A stretch of DNA of 64,000 nt, taken from a virus. This document shows, one piece after another, positions 45,869-53,292 of this stretch. How positions within the stretch are numbered: the first letter of the stretch is position 1; every line of letters begins with the position of its first letter. The stretch lies in the IMG/VR virus record IMGVR_UViG_3300044837_000085, positions 1 through 64,000 of that record, one strand, 5' to 3'. The position numbers and the translations under genes were made by a program. The notes under the pieces are model-generated. The model had not been told where the DNA came from. It was given only the letters and a program-made list of their open reading frames with translations, and ran no database searches.

Positions 45869-45963
45869 TCGACCTCCTGCAAGACATCTTCTGCATCCTG
45901 GCTGTGCCGACGATTCTATTGGGTATTGCTGTAGCGCGCGAGTATGGGCTCGCACGGTGTTGA
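45865..45963 (+). CDS. tiny membrane protein, 32 aa (paralogue of 47763)
   Basis: MIDLLQDIFCILAVPTILLGIAVAREYGLARC. The N-terminal 17 residues match the peptide at 47763-47858 (MIDxLQxxFCILAVPTxL). Confidence 0.5.
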   Translation: MIDLLQDIFCILAVPTILLGIAVAREYGLARC

Positions 45964-45976
45964 AGGAAGAGGGCTG

Positions 45977-46303
45977 ATGGCTAACTGGCAAAGAACGCTT
46001 CGCCTCAACCCCGAGTGGGAGCAGGCGCAAGAGCATGAAATTTCAACGCAGGAATTGGCTGGAGCGGTGGCTACAAAGCTGAAACTGCTCAAGCCATTTA
46101 AGGCCGAATGGGATGACATCAATACCGAGCGCGACGACATCGCTGATGAATTTCTCAATCTCGCTGAGGACGAGGCCGCCACGCAGCAGAACTTCAATTA
46201 TGTGATGCAGTCGCTCTATGACTGGGGCGACCAGCGTCTCGACGGTGATTGGAACGGCAAGAAAGTTTGCTGGATCGATACCATGTCAAAGGTGCCCGCA
46301 TGA
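45977..46303 (+). CDS. hypothetical acidic helical protein, 108 aa
   Basis: EHEISTQELAGAVATKLKLLKPFKAEWDDINTERDDIADEFLNLAEDEAATQQNFNYVMQSLYDWGDQRLDG. No catalytic motif. SD GAAGGAAGA upstream. Confidence 0.55.
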   Translation: MANWQRTLRLNPEWEQAQEHEISTQELAGAVATKLKLLKPFKAEWDDINTERDDIADEFLNLAEDEAATQQNFNYVMQSLYDWGDQRLDGDWNGKKVCWIDTMSKVPA

Positions 46304-46378
46304 CCCCGTGACCGGGCCACTCACGGCAAGTTGACGAATTTCCCGCGCCTCGGGGACTCAGGGGCAGGAGAAGAGAAG

Positions 46379-46687
46379 ATGATTAACCACCCTAACCGCA
46401 GCAAGCAAAATGGAGAACGCGCCGTTATCGTCACGACCGCGCACCGAGGCGTGTTCTTCGGCTACGCCGAAGATACGGACGGCGACGTTATCAAGCTGCG
46501 CGGAGCCAGGAATTGCGTCTACTGGTCAACCGGCGTCCGTGGTTTCATGGGTCTTGCCGCCACTGGACCGGACAAACAATCGAAAGTTGGTCCCGCCGCT
46601 GACATCGAAGTGCGCCAAATCACTAGCGTGATCGAGTGCACTCCGGGTGCCGTTAAGGCTTGGGAGGCTGCGCCATGGAGCCGGTAA
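46379..46687 (+). CDS. DUF6948-like phage protein, 102 aa
   Basis: RAVIVTTAHRGVFFGYAEDTDGDVIKLRGARNCVYWSTGVRGFMGLAATGP is a conserved phage pattern (HRGVFFGY, ARxCxYW, GFxGLAxxGP). Function unknown. Confidence 0.75.
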   Translation: MINHPNRSKQNGERAVIVTTAHRGVFFGYAEDTDGDVIKLRGARNCVYWSTGVRGFMGLAATGPDKQSKVGPAADIEVRQITSVIECTPGAVKAWEAAPWSR

Positions 46688-47346
46688 TTCTTAGAGGCGA
46701 ACCGGCGAAGCTGGCGAGCCTTTACGGCTCCGGCTCCGGCTCCGGCTACGGCTCCGGCGACGGCGACGGCTCCGGCTCCGGCTCCGGCTCCGGCTACGGC
46801 TACGGCTACGGCTCCGGCTCCGGCTCCGGCTACGGCTACGGCTACGGCTACGGCTCCGGCGACGGCGACGGCTACGGCTCCGGCTCCGGCGACGGCTCCG
46901 GCTCCGGCTCCGGCTACGGCTACGGCTCCGGCTCCGGCTCCGGCTACGGCTCCGGCTACGGCTACGGCTCCGGCTCCGGCTACGGCTCCGGCTCCAAAGA
47001 CTATTGGCAAGCCACTATTCTTAACTTCGCGGCTAAATGGCCAGAAGCCCAGCGCGCAAGGCTAACCGACGCGAAGTTAAGCGGAGCAACGATCGCCTTT
47101 TGGCGATCGAGCGACAAGGGTCTCCCGTCAAACGGCGGCGGGAAGATCGAGCCCGCTGCGCCCGGCGTGATCCATACCGCACCAGGGCCACTGCAAACCT
47201 GCCACAGCGGTACGCTGCACGCGACGCTGATCCCACCGAAATGGGAGGGGGCGCGCTGGTGGATCGTCGCGCTTCATGGCGAAGTCGTCGGTGATGAAGA
47301 AAAGTATGGCTGCCTGAAGCGTGAAATCTTGGGCGAGGCGACATGA
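46675..47346 (+). CDS. phage protein with Gly-Ser/Tyr/Asp hexanucleotide repeat domain
   Basis: 223 aa. N-terminus MEPVILRGEPAKLASLYGSG; residues about 17-107 are only Gly alternating with Ser, Tyr or Asp; then SKDYWQATILNFAAKWPEAQRARLTDAKLSGATIAFWRSSDKGLPSNGG and a structured C-terminal domain (GTLHATLIPPKWEGARWW). The repeat could be a flexible linker or phase-separating tract; repeat number is probably variable. I recall similar GYGSG proteins in other phages, all without known function. Confidence 0.7.
   Translation: MEPVILRGEPAKLASLYGSGSGSGYGSGDGDGSGSGSGSGYGYGYGSGSGSGYGYGYGYGSGDGDGYGSGSGDGSGSGSGYGYGSGSGSGYGSGYGYGSGSGYGSGSKDYWQATILNFAAKWPEAQRARLTDAKLSGATIAFWRSSDKGLPSNGGGKIEPAAPGVIHTAPGPLQTCHSGTLHATLIPPKWEGARWWIVALHGEVVGDEEKYGCLKREILGEAT
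46723..46995 (+). repeat. 6-bp repeat array GGC(TCC/TAC/GAC), about 45 units
   Basis: In-frame tandem array coding for Gly-Ser, Gly-Tyr and Gly-Asp units. The unit mix is irregular, and no spacers are present. Susceptible to slippage in multiples of two residues. Confidence 0.95.
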
Positions 47347-47468
47347 CCCCGACACCGAGCACCCCAGCCATTATTCGGGAGGTAGAAATGACATCGGATA
47401 CCTATGCCGGTTTGGTCGTATCGACGGTCGCTATCGCGGCTCTTGCTGCGGCTTGGTGGTTCGCATGA
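47343..47468 (+). CDS. small membrane protein, 41 aa
   Basis: MTPTPSTPAIIREVEMTSDTYAGLVVSTVAIAALAAAWWFA, a C-terminal membrane helix. An internal ATG (47388) with SD GGGAGGTAGAA is a likely alternative start. Overlaps neighbours by ATGA. Confidence 0.5.
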   Translation: MTPTPSTPAIIREVEMTSDTYAGLVVSTVAIAALAAAWWFA

Positions 47469-47605
47469 CCGCTGCACCTAACAGCATTCAGCCTAACATT
47501 GTGGAACGCATTCGTTCGCGCATCCATGATGCGCCTATGCCGATTGAGCATCTTCTGGACGAGGCCGCCGACCGCATCGAGGCGCTTAGGTTCATCAAGC
47601 CATGA
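47465..47605 (+). CDS. hypothetical protein, 46 aa
   Basis: MTAAPNSIQPNIVERIRSRIHDAPMPIEHLLDEAADRIEALR; the DEAADRIExLR end is common in phage proteins that regulate DNA metabolism genes. Overlapping start and stop. Confidence 0.55.
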   Translation: MTAAPNSIQPNIVERIRSRIHDAPMPIEHLLDEAADRIEALRFIKP

Positions 47606-47766
47606 CCGGCTCCGTCCCGTTTTATCTGTTCTGCGCGGGTGCGGTCCTGCTGTTCGTCGCCGTTTGGCTGGACGGAAAGTACGACTGGATATTCAAGACA
47701 TGGCCATGGTGGTTGCCCATTACGTTCGCGGCAATCGTTCTGGTGCAGATGGAAACATTCCGATGA
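47602..47766 (+). CDS. small membrane protein, 54 aa
   Basis: Two membrane helices: SVPFYLFCAGAVLLFVAVWL and WWLPITFAAIVLVQM. Overlaps both neighbours by four bases. Confidence 0.5.
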   Translation: MTGSVPFYLFCAGAVLLFVAVWLDGKYDWIFKTWPWWLPITFAAIVLVQMETFR

Positions 47767-47858
47767 TCGACATTCTCCAGAACTGGTTCTGCATCCTGGC
47801 AGTCCCGACCGCGCTTTTCTGGTACGTCCGCGCAAATGAATTGAGGCAGAGCCGATGA
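47763..47858 (+). CDS. tiny membrane protein, 31 aa (paralogue of 45865)
   Basis: MIDILQNWFCILAVPTALFWYVRANELRQSR. See 45865-45963; the pair suggests duplication of a regulatory or leader peptide in this operon. Confidence 0.5.
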   Translation: MIDILQNWFCILAVPTALFWYVRANELRQSR

Positions 47859-48375
47859 CGATAGTTTGCAGCCGTTGCAACGGCCCACACATGCGATCAG
47901 AGTGTCCGACGACAGGGCTACGGCCATTCTCCACTGACACCACCAAAGTCCTCGATGAGGCTCGGCTCCCGGCGCAGGAGGTGTTTGAGGCGTTCGCTTC
48001 AATCTCGCGTGCTGTGTACCGCATTCGCGAATGGGCAAAGGGCGAAGGTCCGTACTCTGAGTTCATCAAAGAGGCGGCTATTATCGAGCGCCGCCTAGAA
48101 CAAATCGTCCTCGCCCTTCCCTTGCACGGTGTTGCCCAATCTGCACCGGAGCCTCAAACGCTCGCCGGCATGATCCATGCGATTTACGATGGTATGGACG
48201 CTGAAGATTGTTCTTTCATTGATTTTGAATGGGCGAGACAGCGCGGCTACATCTTGCCCGACAACGGCGCTGGTAAGCTTGCCCAAGCGGAAACAGAGCA
48301 CGTTAAGGCGATTATCCGGTACTTGACTGGTGCCCGTGCGCCATGGCATAGGATTCTCCGACAGGGCGGCGCTGC

Positions 48376-49062
48376 TTATTTAGGGTCCCAAGGAACTTGC
48401 CGTTCGGTTGGCCATCCGGGGAACGGCTTTCTGACTAGCGGCTGTTCTTGCCATCCAACGATCACCGCTGGACTTGGGATGTCCGGCGATGGCTCCATCG
48501 GTAAGTATCTGCCGATGCTCAAGCCGGTGCTCTCCGCTAGGGCTGTCATCATCTTACTGGCTAATTCCTCTTTTGGTTCGTACACGAGAACTCCAAAAAA
48601 GGCCCCTGGAATGAATGTGTACAGTGGCTTCCACTCGGACTTAACGCCCGCCTTATGCAGCGCAATTGTAAGCACTACGCCAAAACGTTGCGCTTCTCGA
48701 TCAGGGATTGAATACACGTTTAGCTCTGTGACCATGCCTTTAATTTTGGCCACGAACTTTTCAATTTGCTCTGCGTTGATATCTCTAGGCTCAGTTTCCT
48801 TTAGAAGAGCAAGACGGGCGCCCCTTTCGATTTCTAGTTTTTTATTTGCTTCAAGTGTATCCGCCTCAGAGATCGCCGCTCTTTGGTGGAGATCAGCAAT
48901 GCTTTCTTCAAAATCGTGGTCGCGGACGCGAGTTCCGAGCCACAATAACCCGACGCCACACATTGTGATGACCGCCCCCGCGACGGAGGCGCGCCATCCC
49001 CATGCGTAAAACTGATTCGCGCGATCAATTGAAATATCAAAAAAATCGGCAATCCATCCCAT
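48376..49062 (-). CDS. transposon passenger: membrane-anchored coiled-coil protein
   Basis: 228 aa. N-terminal membrane segment (WRASVAGAVITMCGVGLLWLG), a coiled coil (ESIADLHQRAAISEADTLEANKKLEIERGARLALL), then a soluble C-terminal domain (AEQIEKFVAKIKGMVTELNVYSIPDREAQRFGVVLTIALHKAG). The arrangement resembles passengers I recall from rhizobial IS1595 elements. Activity unknown. Confidence 0.6.
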   Translation of the reverse strand: MGWIADFFDISIDRANQFYAWGWRASVAGAVITMCGVGLLWLGTRVRDHDFEESIADLHQRAAISEADTLEANKKLEIERGARLALLKETEPRDINAEQIEKFVAKIKGMVTELNVYSIPDREAQRFGVVLTIALHKAGVKSEWKPLYTFIPGAFFGVLVYEPKEELASKMMTALAESTGLSIGRYLPMEPSPDIPSPAVIVGWQEQPLVRKPFPGWPTERQVPWDPK

Positions 49063-49127
49063 GGGGTCCGCTCGCCTTAATAGCTTTTGCCCTTTTGTGG
49101 GGGTGGTTGATGTTATGGCTTAGTTTC

Positions 49128-50039
49128 TCAGCACCCCTCAATCGCCGTTCCGAAAATGTCATCGTTGAAGCGATTATTATACCTGAATTGGAACTCTGCA
49201 ACGTAAAGTGGCAAATACTTGGCGCTGACTTTGTGAAACGAACCAACGATACCGCGCTTGAAGATCGACCAGAAGCCCTCAATCGTTTGAGTATGCACCG
49301 CGCCGACAACGTACTGCCCCTTGGCATGATCGACGGTCGCGTGAGGAAATTTCACGCCAAGGTGCTTGTAGCCCGCCCAACTATCGGTGCAGAGCAAACT
49401 AACCTTATCCGAGACGGCTTCGTTCACGAACGCTTCCAACGTGGTGGCGCGGACGTTCTCGATCACGCGGGCGATGATGCTACCCTTGCGGCGCACTGCA
49501 CCAGCAACAATCTCTTTCCCAACACCTCCGGTCCCGAGACCCTTTCCGCGCTTGTCCTTGTGCTTGTTCTTGGCGAGACCGCCGATCAGGGTTTCGTCAA
49601 CTTCGACAATGCCGCCCAGCTTGGTTTCGGGTTCGATCAGAGCCGCGCGGATTTTGTGACACATGGAATGCGCGGTTTCGTAAGAGCCGAACCCCATGTG
49701 GCGTTGAACTTGGAGCGCGCTGATACCCTTTTTGCTGGTGAGCATGAGATGCACCACCTTGAACCACTGGCGAAGCGGCTTGTTGGTGTTCTCGAAAATG
49801 GTGCCCGCGATATGCGAGAAGCGATAACCGCCGCCCTTGACCGTCTCACACTCGTAGCACTGCCATTTAAGGCTCATCGTTTTGACGGGGAAAACGTTGA
49901 CGTTGCCGCAACGGGGGCAGTTAACCCCATCGGGCCAGCGGCGCTTAACCAGATACTCACCGCAAGCCTGTTCATCGGGGAACATGGCTTCAAACTGGCC
50001 TTCGGTAAGCTGGTGAACTGGCTTAGGTCTGCGGGCCAT
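49128..50039 (-). CDS. IS1595-family transposase (third subgroup)
   Basis: 303 aa from MARRPKPVHQLTEGQFEAMFPDEQACGEYL. Zinc ribbon CPRCGN...CYEC; DDE acids in VEVDETLIGG, LLCTDSWAGY and AEFQFRYNNR. Complete and intact. Distinct from the other transposases in the window. Confidence 0.94.
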   Translation of the reverse strand: MARRPKPVHQLTEGQFEAMFPDEQACGEYLVKRRWPDGVNCPRCGNVNVFPVKTMSLKWQCYECETVKGGGYRFSHIAGTIFENTNKPLRQWFKVVHLMLTSKKGISALQVQRHMGFGSYETAHSMCHKIRAALIEPETKLGGIVEVDETLIGGLAKNKHKDKRGKGLGTGGVGKEIVAGAVRRKGSIIARVIENVRATTLEAFVNEAVSDKVSLLCTDSWAGYKHLGVKFPHATVDHAKGQYVVGAVHTQTIEGFWSIFKRGIVGSFHKVSAKYLPLYVAEFQFRYNNRFNDDIFGTAIEGC

Positions 50040-50366
50040 TTGGCTCCCCCTGTCTATAGAGGCCAATATGGCATGTAATTCTAGACCAGTCAAGTCCCGG
50101 ATAATCGCCCACGTTAAAACCCTTCAAAGGCTTGTCACGGAATACAAAGCCCGTGCGATCGAAGTAGCGCGCGTGGGTGCCCAATCTGCACCAGAGCCCG
50201 GTGACTTGGCCACTCGCGGCGCAATCGCTCAGACATTCCTGGATGAGTGCTACGACGGTTGCGACAGCCACGACTTGGCCGACATCATGCTCAAGCACTG
50301 GGACGTGCGTTGGAAGGCATCCCAGATCTCATCGACTCTGCGCTCATCCCCCTCGGAGAAAGAATA

Positions 50367-50597
50367 ATGCCGAATAGCAAGATCAGAGCGCAGCAACGCG
50401 TGAATTCGAGAAAGCTTGACGAGGAAGGAATGCTGTTAGTCCGGCAACGAAATTTTCCGAAGCCGACCAATTCGGTCAGCCTGCGCTATCGCAGCGAAAG
50501 AGAAATTGACCGGCGCAAACGCCAGATCGCGCGAGGGCAGCTTACGGAAAGCAACGGACTGGCGGTTTCCTCCACACCTCTTGGAGGCGGCAAGTGA
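50367..50597 (+). CDS. hypothetical basic protein, 76 aa
   Basis: MPNSKIRAQQRVNSRKLDEEGMLLVRQRNFPKPTNSVSLRYRSEREIDRRKRQIARGQL. Starts inside the stop of the split gene (TAATG). No family. Confidence 0.5.
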   Translation: MPNSKIRAQQRVNSRKLDEEGMLLVRQRNFPKPTNSVSLRYRSEREIDRRKRQIARGQLTESNGLAVSSTPLGGGK

Positions 50598-50782
50598 GCT
50601 ACGTCACGGTCGGTCAAATCCTAGATGCTCACGCTCAGTTCGGCCAGCTTGATCTTGAAATGGTCAAAAGGGCGATGGGGCCAAATTTTCCCGAGAGCTG
50701 GAACATCATTCCGAATGGTCAGGGAATTTTCAAGGCCGCATCCCTACACACTCCGGCAGATCGCCAGAGTGAGGCGTCATGA
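50594..50782 (+). CDS. hypothetical protein, 62 aa
   Basis: MSYVTVGQILDAHAQFGQLDLEMVKRAMGPNFPESWN. Overlaps neighbours at both ends (GTGAG/ATGA). Confidence 0.5.
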   Translation: MSYVTVGQILDAHAQFGQLDLEMVKRAMGPNFPESWNIIPNGQGIFKAASLHTPADRQSEAS

Positions 50783-51039
50783 CCATATTTAAATCTGAGG
50801 GCTTGTCGTCGGCTGCGATCGAGATGATCGGCCAGCTCTACGTCAGCGGCCCCACATGGGACGGCAATGTCTGTTCAAAGCAGGGGCGTGGTGAGCTTTG
50901 CCGCGCCGGGCTGGCATGGCACGAACACGGCTATGCCTCGCTGACCCCGGAGGGCGTTCGGACAGCCGTTGAATGGCCTATTGCAGACCTCCGGCGCCGT
51001 CACGACGACCGCTGGCTCAAGAAGCGAAGGGAGTCCTGA
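50779..51039 (+). CDS. hypothetical protein, 86 aa
   Basis: Winged-helix-like pattern: SAAIEMIGQLYVSGPTWDGNVCSKQGRGELCRAGLAWHEHGYASLTPEGVRTAVEW (helix, helix, LTxEGxRxA). Possibly DNA binding. Confidence 0.55.
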   Translation: MTIFKSEGLSSAAIEMIGQLYVSGPTWDGNVCSKQGRGELCRAGLAWHEHGYASLTPEGVRTAVEWPIADLRRRHDDRWLKKRRES

Positions 51040-51042
51040 CCT

Positions 51043-51336
51043 ATGGAACACGCAATAACCGTCGAATTCATCAGCCATAAGCGCAAAGCACAGTGCGCGC
51101 CAAACCCGGCCTATCCGAACGGCATTGACCTGGACCTGACGGACGGCGCGAAGGTCGCTTGTTTGGCTGACTTACCCTATCCAGCCGAATGCTGCGGCGT
51201 TCTGATCGTGCGCTGTCAGAAGTGCGGATCAGGGCACGCTATCACAACCGCCGGCCGCACCGATGACCCGAAGTCGGTCAAGCTTCCGTGCCACGGGGCA
51301 TCCTCTGTGTCTTCGCAGGAGCAAAAGACCCCATGA
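51043..51336 (+). CDS. hypothetical zinc-binding protein, 97 aa
   Basis: ECCGVLIVRCQKCGSGHAITTAGRTDDPKSVKLPC contains RCxxCG and a later C, a phage pattern (VxCxxCG..VAxTAAGRxDDPxSVxxPC) I recall as conserved. Function unknown. Confidence 0.65.
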   Translation: MEHAITVEFISHKRKAQCAPNPAYPNGIDLDLTDGAKVACLADLPYPAECCGVLIVRCQKCGSGHAITTAGRTDDPKSVKLPCHGASSVSSQEQKTP

Positions 51337-51539
51337 GTATCGATGGCGAAGATAATGATTTCATTTTCAGGCAAGTTAGCCGCTCAGTCACGCTTGATCT
51401 TATTCAGCGGCTGGAGCGCGTTCGATTAGCTCTTCGTGAGGACAGATGGATGGCGGCGGCGGAAGTGATATCGGATGCAATTTCCGAAATTTCCGCGTTA
51501 AGAGCAGCAACATCTTCGCAGACGCGGGGAACCCCATGA
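51333..51539 (+). CDS. hypothetical protein, 68 aa
   Basis: MSIDGEDNDFIFRQVSRSVTLDLIQRLERVRLALREDRWMAAAEVISDAISEISAL: helical. Overlaps neighbours by ATGA. Confidence 0.5.
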   Translation: MSIDGEDNDFIFRQVSRSVTLDLIQRLERVRLALREDRWMAAAEVISDAISEISALRAATSSQTRGTP

Positions 51540-51766
51540 GGCGCGCTCAATCATCACGCGATGTTGAGATTCCCGCGGAAATGATCGGGCTCGCCGAGCG
51601 ACGTACAGAATTTCTTTTCCGGCATATGCAATACGGCCCGAACCCGATGAAGATGATTCTTGCCAGCGCTTACATACAGGGCATGAACGATATGTTCGAC
51701 GCGCTAGAAAACGCCGGACTTATCGGTCCCACGGTCTCGCGCCCGCACGGAGGAACCCATGACTAA
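51536..51766 (+). CDS. hypothetical protein, 76 aa
   Basis: MRRAQSSRDVEIPAEMIGLAERRTEFLFRHMQYGPNPMKMILASAYIQGMNDMFDALENAGLI. ATG lies directly behind GGGGAACCCC. Confidence 0.5.
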   Translation: MRRAQSSRDVEIPAEMIGLAERRTEFLFRHMQYGPNPMKMILASAYIQGMNDMFDALENAGLIGPTVSRPHGGTHD

Positions 51767-51952
51767 AGCGAAGAAGACGGAGCCAAATGCAGCGAAGCTT
51801 TCGGTCGGGCATCATTCCGGAGAACATATTTGGGGATACGAGGTTTTTGGCGATGGAAGGATTCAGTTATCGCCAGGATTTGCCGATCGATTTTGCAGGA
51901 TTGTGGATCGCGAAGGCGGCCTACAGGCCATGCAGGAAAACGTCAATCGTTT

Positions 51953-52344
51953 CATGCTTATCCGGTTAACGCACACAAACTCTGAGGCATACTAAATGTT
52001 GAGATGGTGTTGGCATCGATGGGAGAAACGACCGAGCGAGTTAGGTTGCTACGGTATGGGGCTTGAAACATTCGAGATGCAGCAGTGCGCAAAATGCCAT
52101 CATTGGCGAGATCGTTTGAAAGGCTTAAAGCCCGATGGCCGAAGCCGTTATTCATGGGAGTGGACAGATCGTCCAGCCGTCAATTGGCGAACTCTGCCCA
52201 AGTCTGAACTTGCCGAATTATCATGCATCATCGATTGCCGGGATGGCGCGGTCATGAGCGAACGAGACGAGGCGATTCAGAAAGCGCGGAAAGAGTGTCA
52301 TGACCACAACATCTAGGGCTGTGTGCCCAAACCGGATAAGCATG
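51953..52344. mobile_element. non-autonomous IS1595-like element B (cargo, no transposase)
   Basis: 392 bp. Ends CATGCTTATCCGGTTAACGC (left) and, reverse complemented, CATGCTTATCCGGTTTGGGC (right); duplication AATCGTTT at 51945-51952 and 52345-52352. The first 50 bp repeat those of element A, with only five or six differences. Confidence 0.92.
51996..52316 (+). CDS. cargo protein of element B, 106 aa
   Basis: MLRWCWHRWEKRPSELGCYGMGLETFEMQQCAKCHHWRDRLKGLKPDG contains CAKCHHW, a zinc-binding-like motif. Unrelated to the cargo of element A except for the first two or three codons supplied by the transposon end. Function unknown. Confidence 0.6.
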   Translation: MLRWCWHRWEKRPSELGCYGMGLETFEMQQCAKCHHWRDRLKGLKPDGRSRYSWEWTDRPAVNWRTLPKSELAELSCIIDCRDGAVMSERDEAIQKARKECHDHNI

Positions 52345-52525
52345 AATCGTTTTGTTGCCGATGAATTGACGCGCACTCACAAAGAGCGCCGCGACTGGTG
52401 GAGCGAATTATCTAAGGATACTGGGATCGACCCAGCGAAAAACTATGTGTTCGACATAAGGACTAGATCAATAGTTGAGCAAAAAAAGCCCGATCCTCCG
52501 TCTCCACAGGAAGGCGGGGAAGCCC

Positions 52526-52777
52526 ATGAGTGACATGCATTATGACGATCATCTTGACGGCGAATGCTGGCAGTGCGGCGGCGAAGGCCGCGTGGCCGGA
52601 ACCTGCATCGATGGCTGCTGTCTGGAACAGGATGATCCGGACTGCCCGTATTGCTCGCGTCGCTGTGACGTTTGCAATCCGCCAACGCCAGAACAGGTCA
52701 AGCGCGGCAATGAGCTGCGACAAATCCTAGCGGATGCGCTCAATGCTGTGTCCTCACCACTGAACCCGGAGAAATAA
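52526..52777 (+). CDS. zinc-ribbon (DnaJ-CR-like) protein, 83 aa
   Basis: CWQCGGEGRVAGTCIDGCCLEQDDPDCPYCSRRCDVC: CxxCxGxG-type cysteines binding zinc, a common phage protein type. Start at 52526 directly behind GGGGAAGCCC. Confidence 0.65.
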   Translation: MSDMHYDDHLDGECWQCGGEGRVAGTCIDGCCLEQDDPDCPYCSRRCDVCNPPTPEQVKRGNELRQILADALNAVSSPLNPEK

Positions 52778-52779
52778 GG

Positions 52780-53292
52780 ATGATGGCAAAAACCAAAGCG
52801 CTTCCATGGACTATTCTCGGCCGAGAAATAGGAACGGCGACTGGCTGGGACCAAGCAGATACATTCATCATGCAACTGTACGATTTCATGCCTGCGGCTG
52901 GTGTTGACCTTCCATCAGGAACCATCTCCATAAATTTCGAGACCGGCATGGTTGAGAGCTGGGACGATAATGGGCAGATCATCAAGGCCAGGGATATCGT
53001 TACGGCCGTCTGCGCGCTTTCGTGTTTTTCACAGAAGCCGCCAGTGAGTAGGGAAATGGAGAAATACGTCGAGATTCGCCCCGTAGTAATGGAAGGCTCG
53101 CCGGATGCCCACAATGTCTTCTTAAAGGTGACAAACCAGAGCTTTTGCGTCACGCCATACGGCTGCGAGACAAAAGAAGATGCTGAGTGGAGCCGCGACA
53201 TGCTCTGCGTGGCGCTCGAAAAAATCGTGGCTGACGCGGGGGCCGGCGATAATGTGTCCGAACCACCTACCCCGGAGAGCGGCAATGGGTGA
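52780..53292 (+). CDS. hypothetical protein, 170 aa
   Basis: ADTFIMQLYDFMPAAGVDLPSGTISINFETGMVESWDDNGQII and later SREMEKYVEIRPVVMEGSPDAHNVFLKV. No recognised domain. SD AATAAGGA. Confidence 0.55.
   Translation: MMAKTKALPWTILGREIGTATGWDQADTFIMQLYDFMPAAGVDLPSGTISINFETGMVESWDDNGQIIKARDIVTAVCALSCFSQKPPVSREMEKYVEIRPVVMEGSPDAHNVFLKVTNQSFCVTPYGCETKEDAEWSRDMLCVALEKIVADAGAGDNVSEPPTPESGNG

Larger units (their letters stand above)
48307..50109. mobile_element. IS1595-like transposon with membrane-protein passenger
   Basis: 1803 bp. Inverted ends GGCGATTATCCGGTACTTGA...CTGGT and GGCGATTATCCGGGACTTGA...CTGGT (about 25 bp with one mismatch) and 8-bp duplication CACGTTAA at 48299-48306 and 50110-50117. 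Contains a passenger (49062-48376) and a transposase (50039-49128), both leftward against the phage operon. Confidence 0.94.
47855..50367 (+). pseudogene. 233-aa gene split by an IS1595-like element
   Basis: The 5-prime part is 47855-48306 (MTIVCSRCNGPHMRSECPTTGLRPF..., a CxxCxGxHxxxxC zinc knuckle) and the 3-prime part 50118-50367 (TLQRLVTEYKARAIEVARVGAQSAPEPG...). Excising 48307-50109 with one CACGTTAA restores ...AETEHVKTLQRLV... in a single frame. The zinc knuckle hints at nucleic-acid binding. Confidence 0.8.
51759..52533 (+). pseudogene. 124-aa gene split by a transposase-less element
   Basis: 51759-51952 plus 52353-52533 join in frame after removal of 51953-52344 and one AATCGTTT: ...MQENVNRFVADELTRTHKERRDWWSELSKDTG... 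The intact protein would be 124 aa with a C-terminal KKPDPPSPQEGGEAHE tail. The current frame ends at 51995 inside the element (...TNSEAY). Confidence 0.8.

Noticed and set aside
46723-46995. Possible CRISPR array
   Set aside because: The units are 6-bp coding repeats without spacers; the tract is part of a protein gene.
47855-49009. 384-aa protein reading across the left end of the transposon
   Set aside because: After 48306 the frame is transposon DNA antisense to the passenger gene; the real gene continues at 50118.
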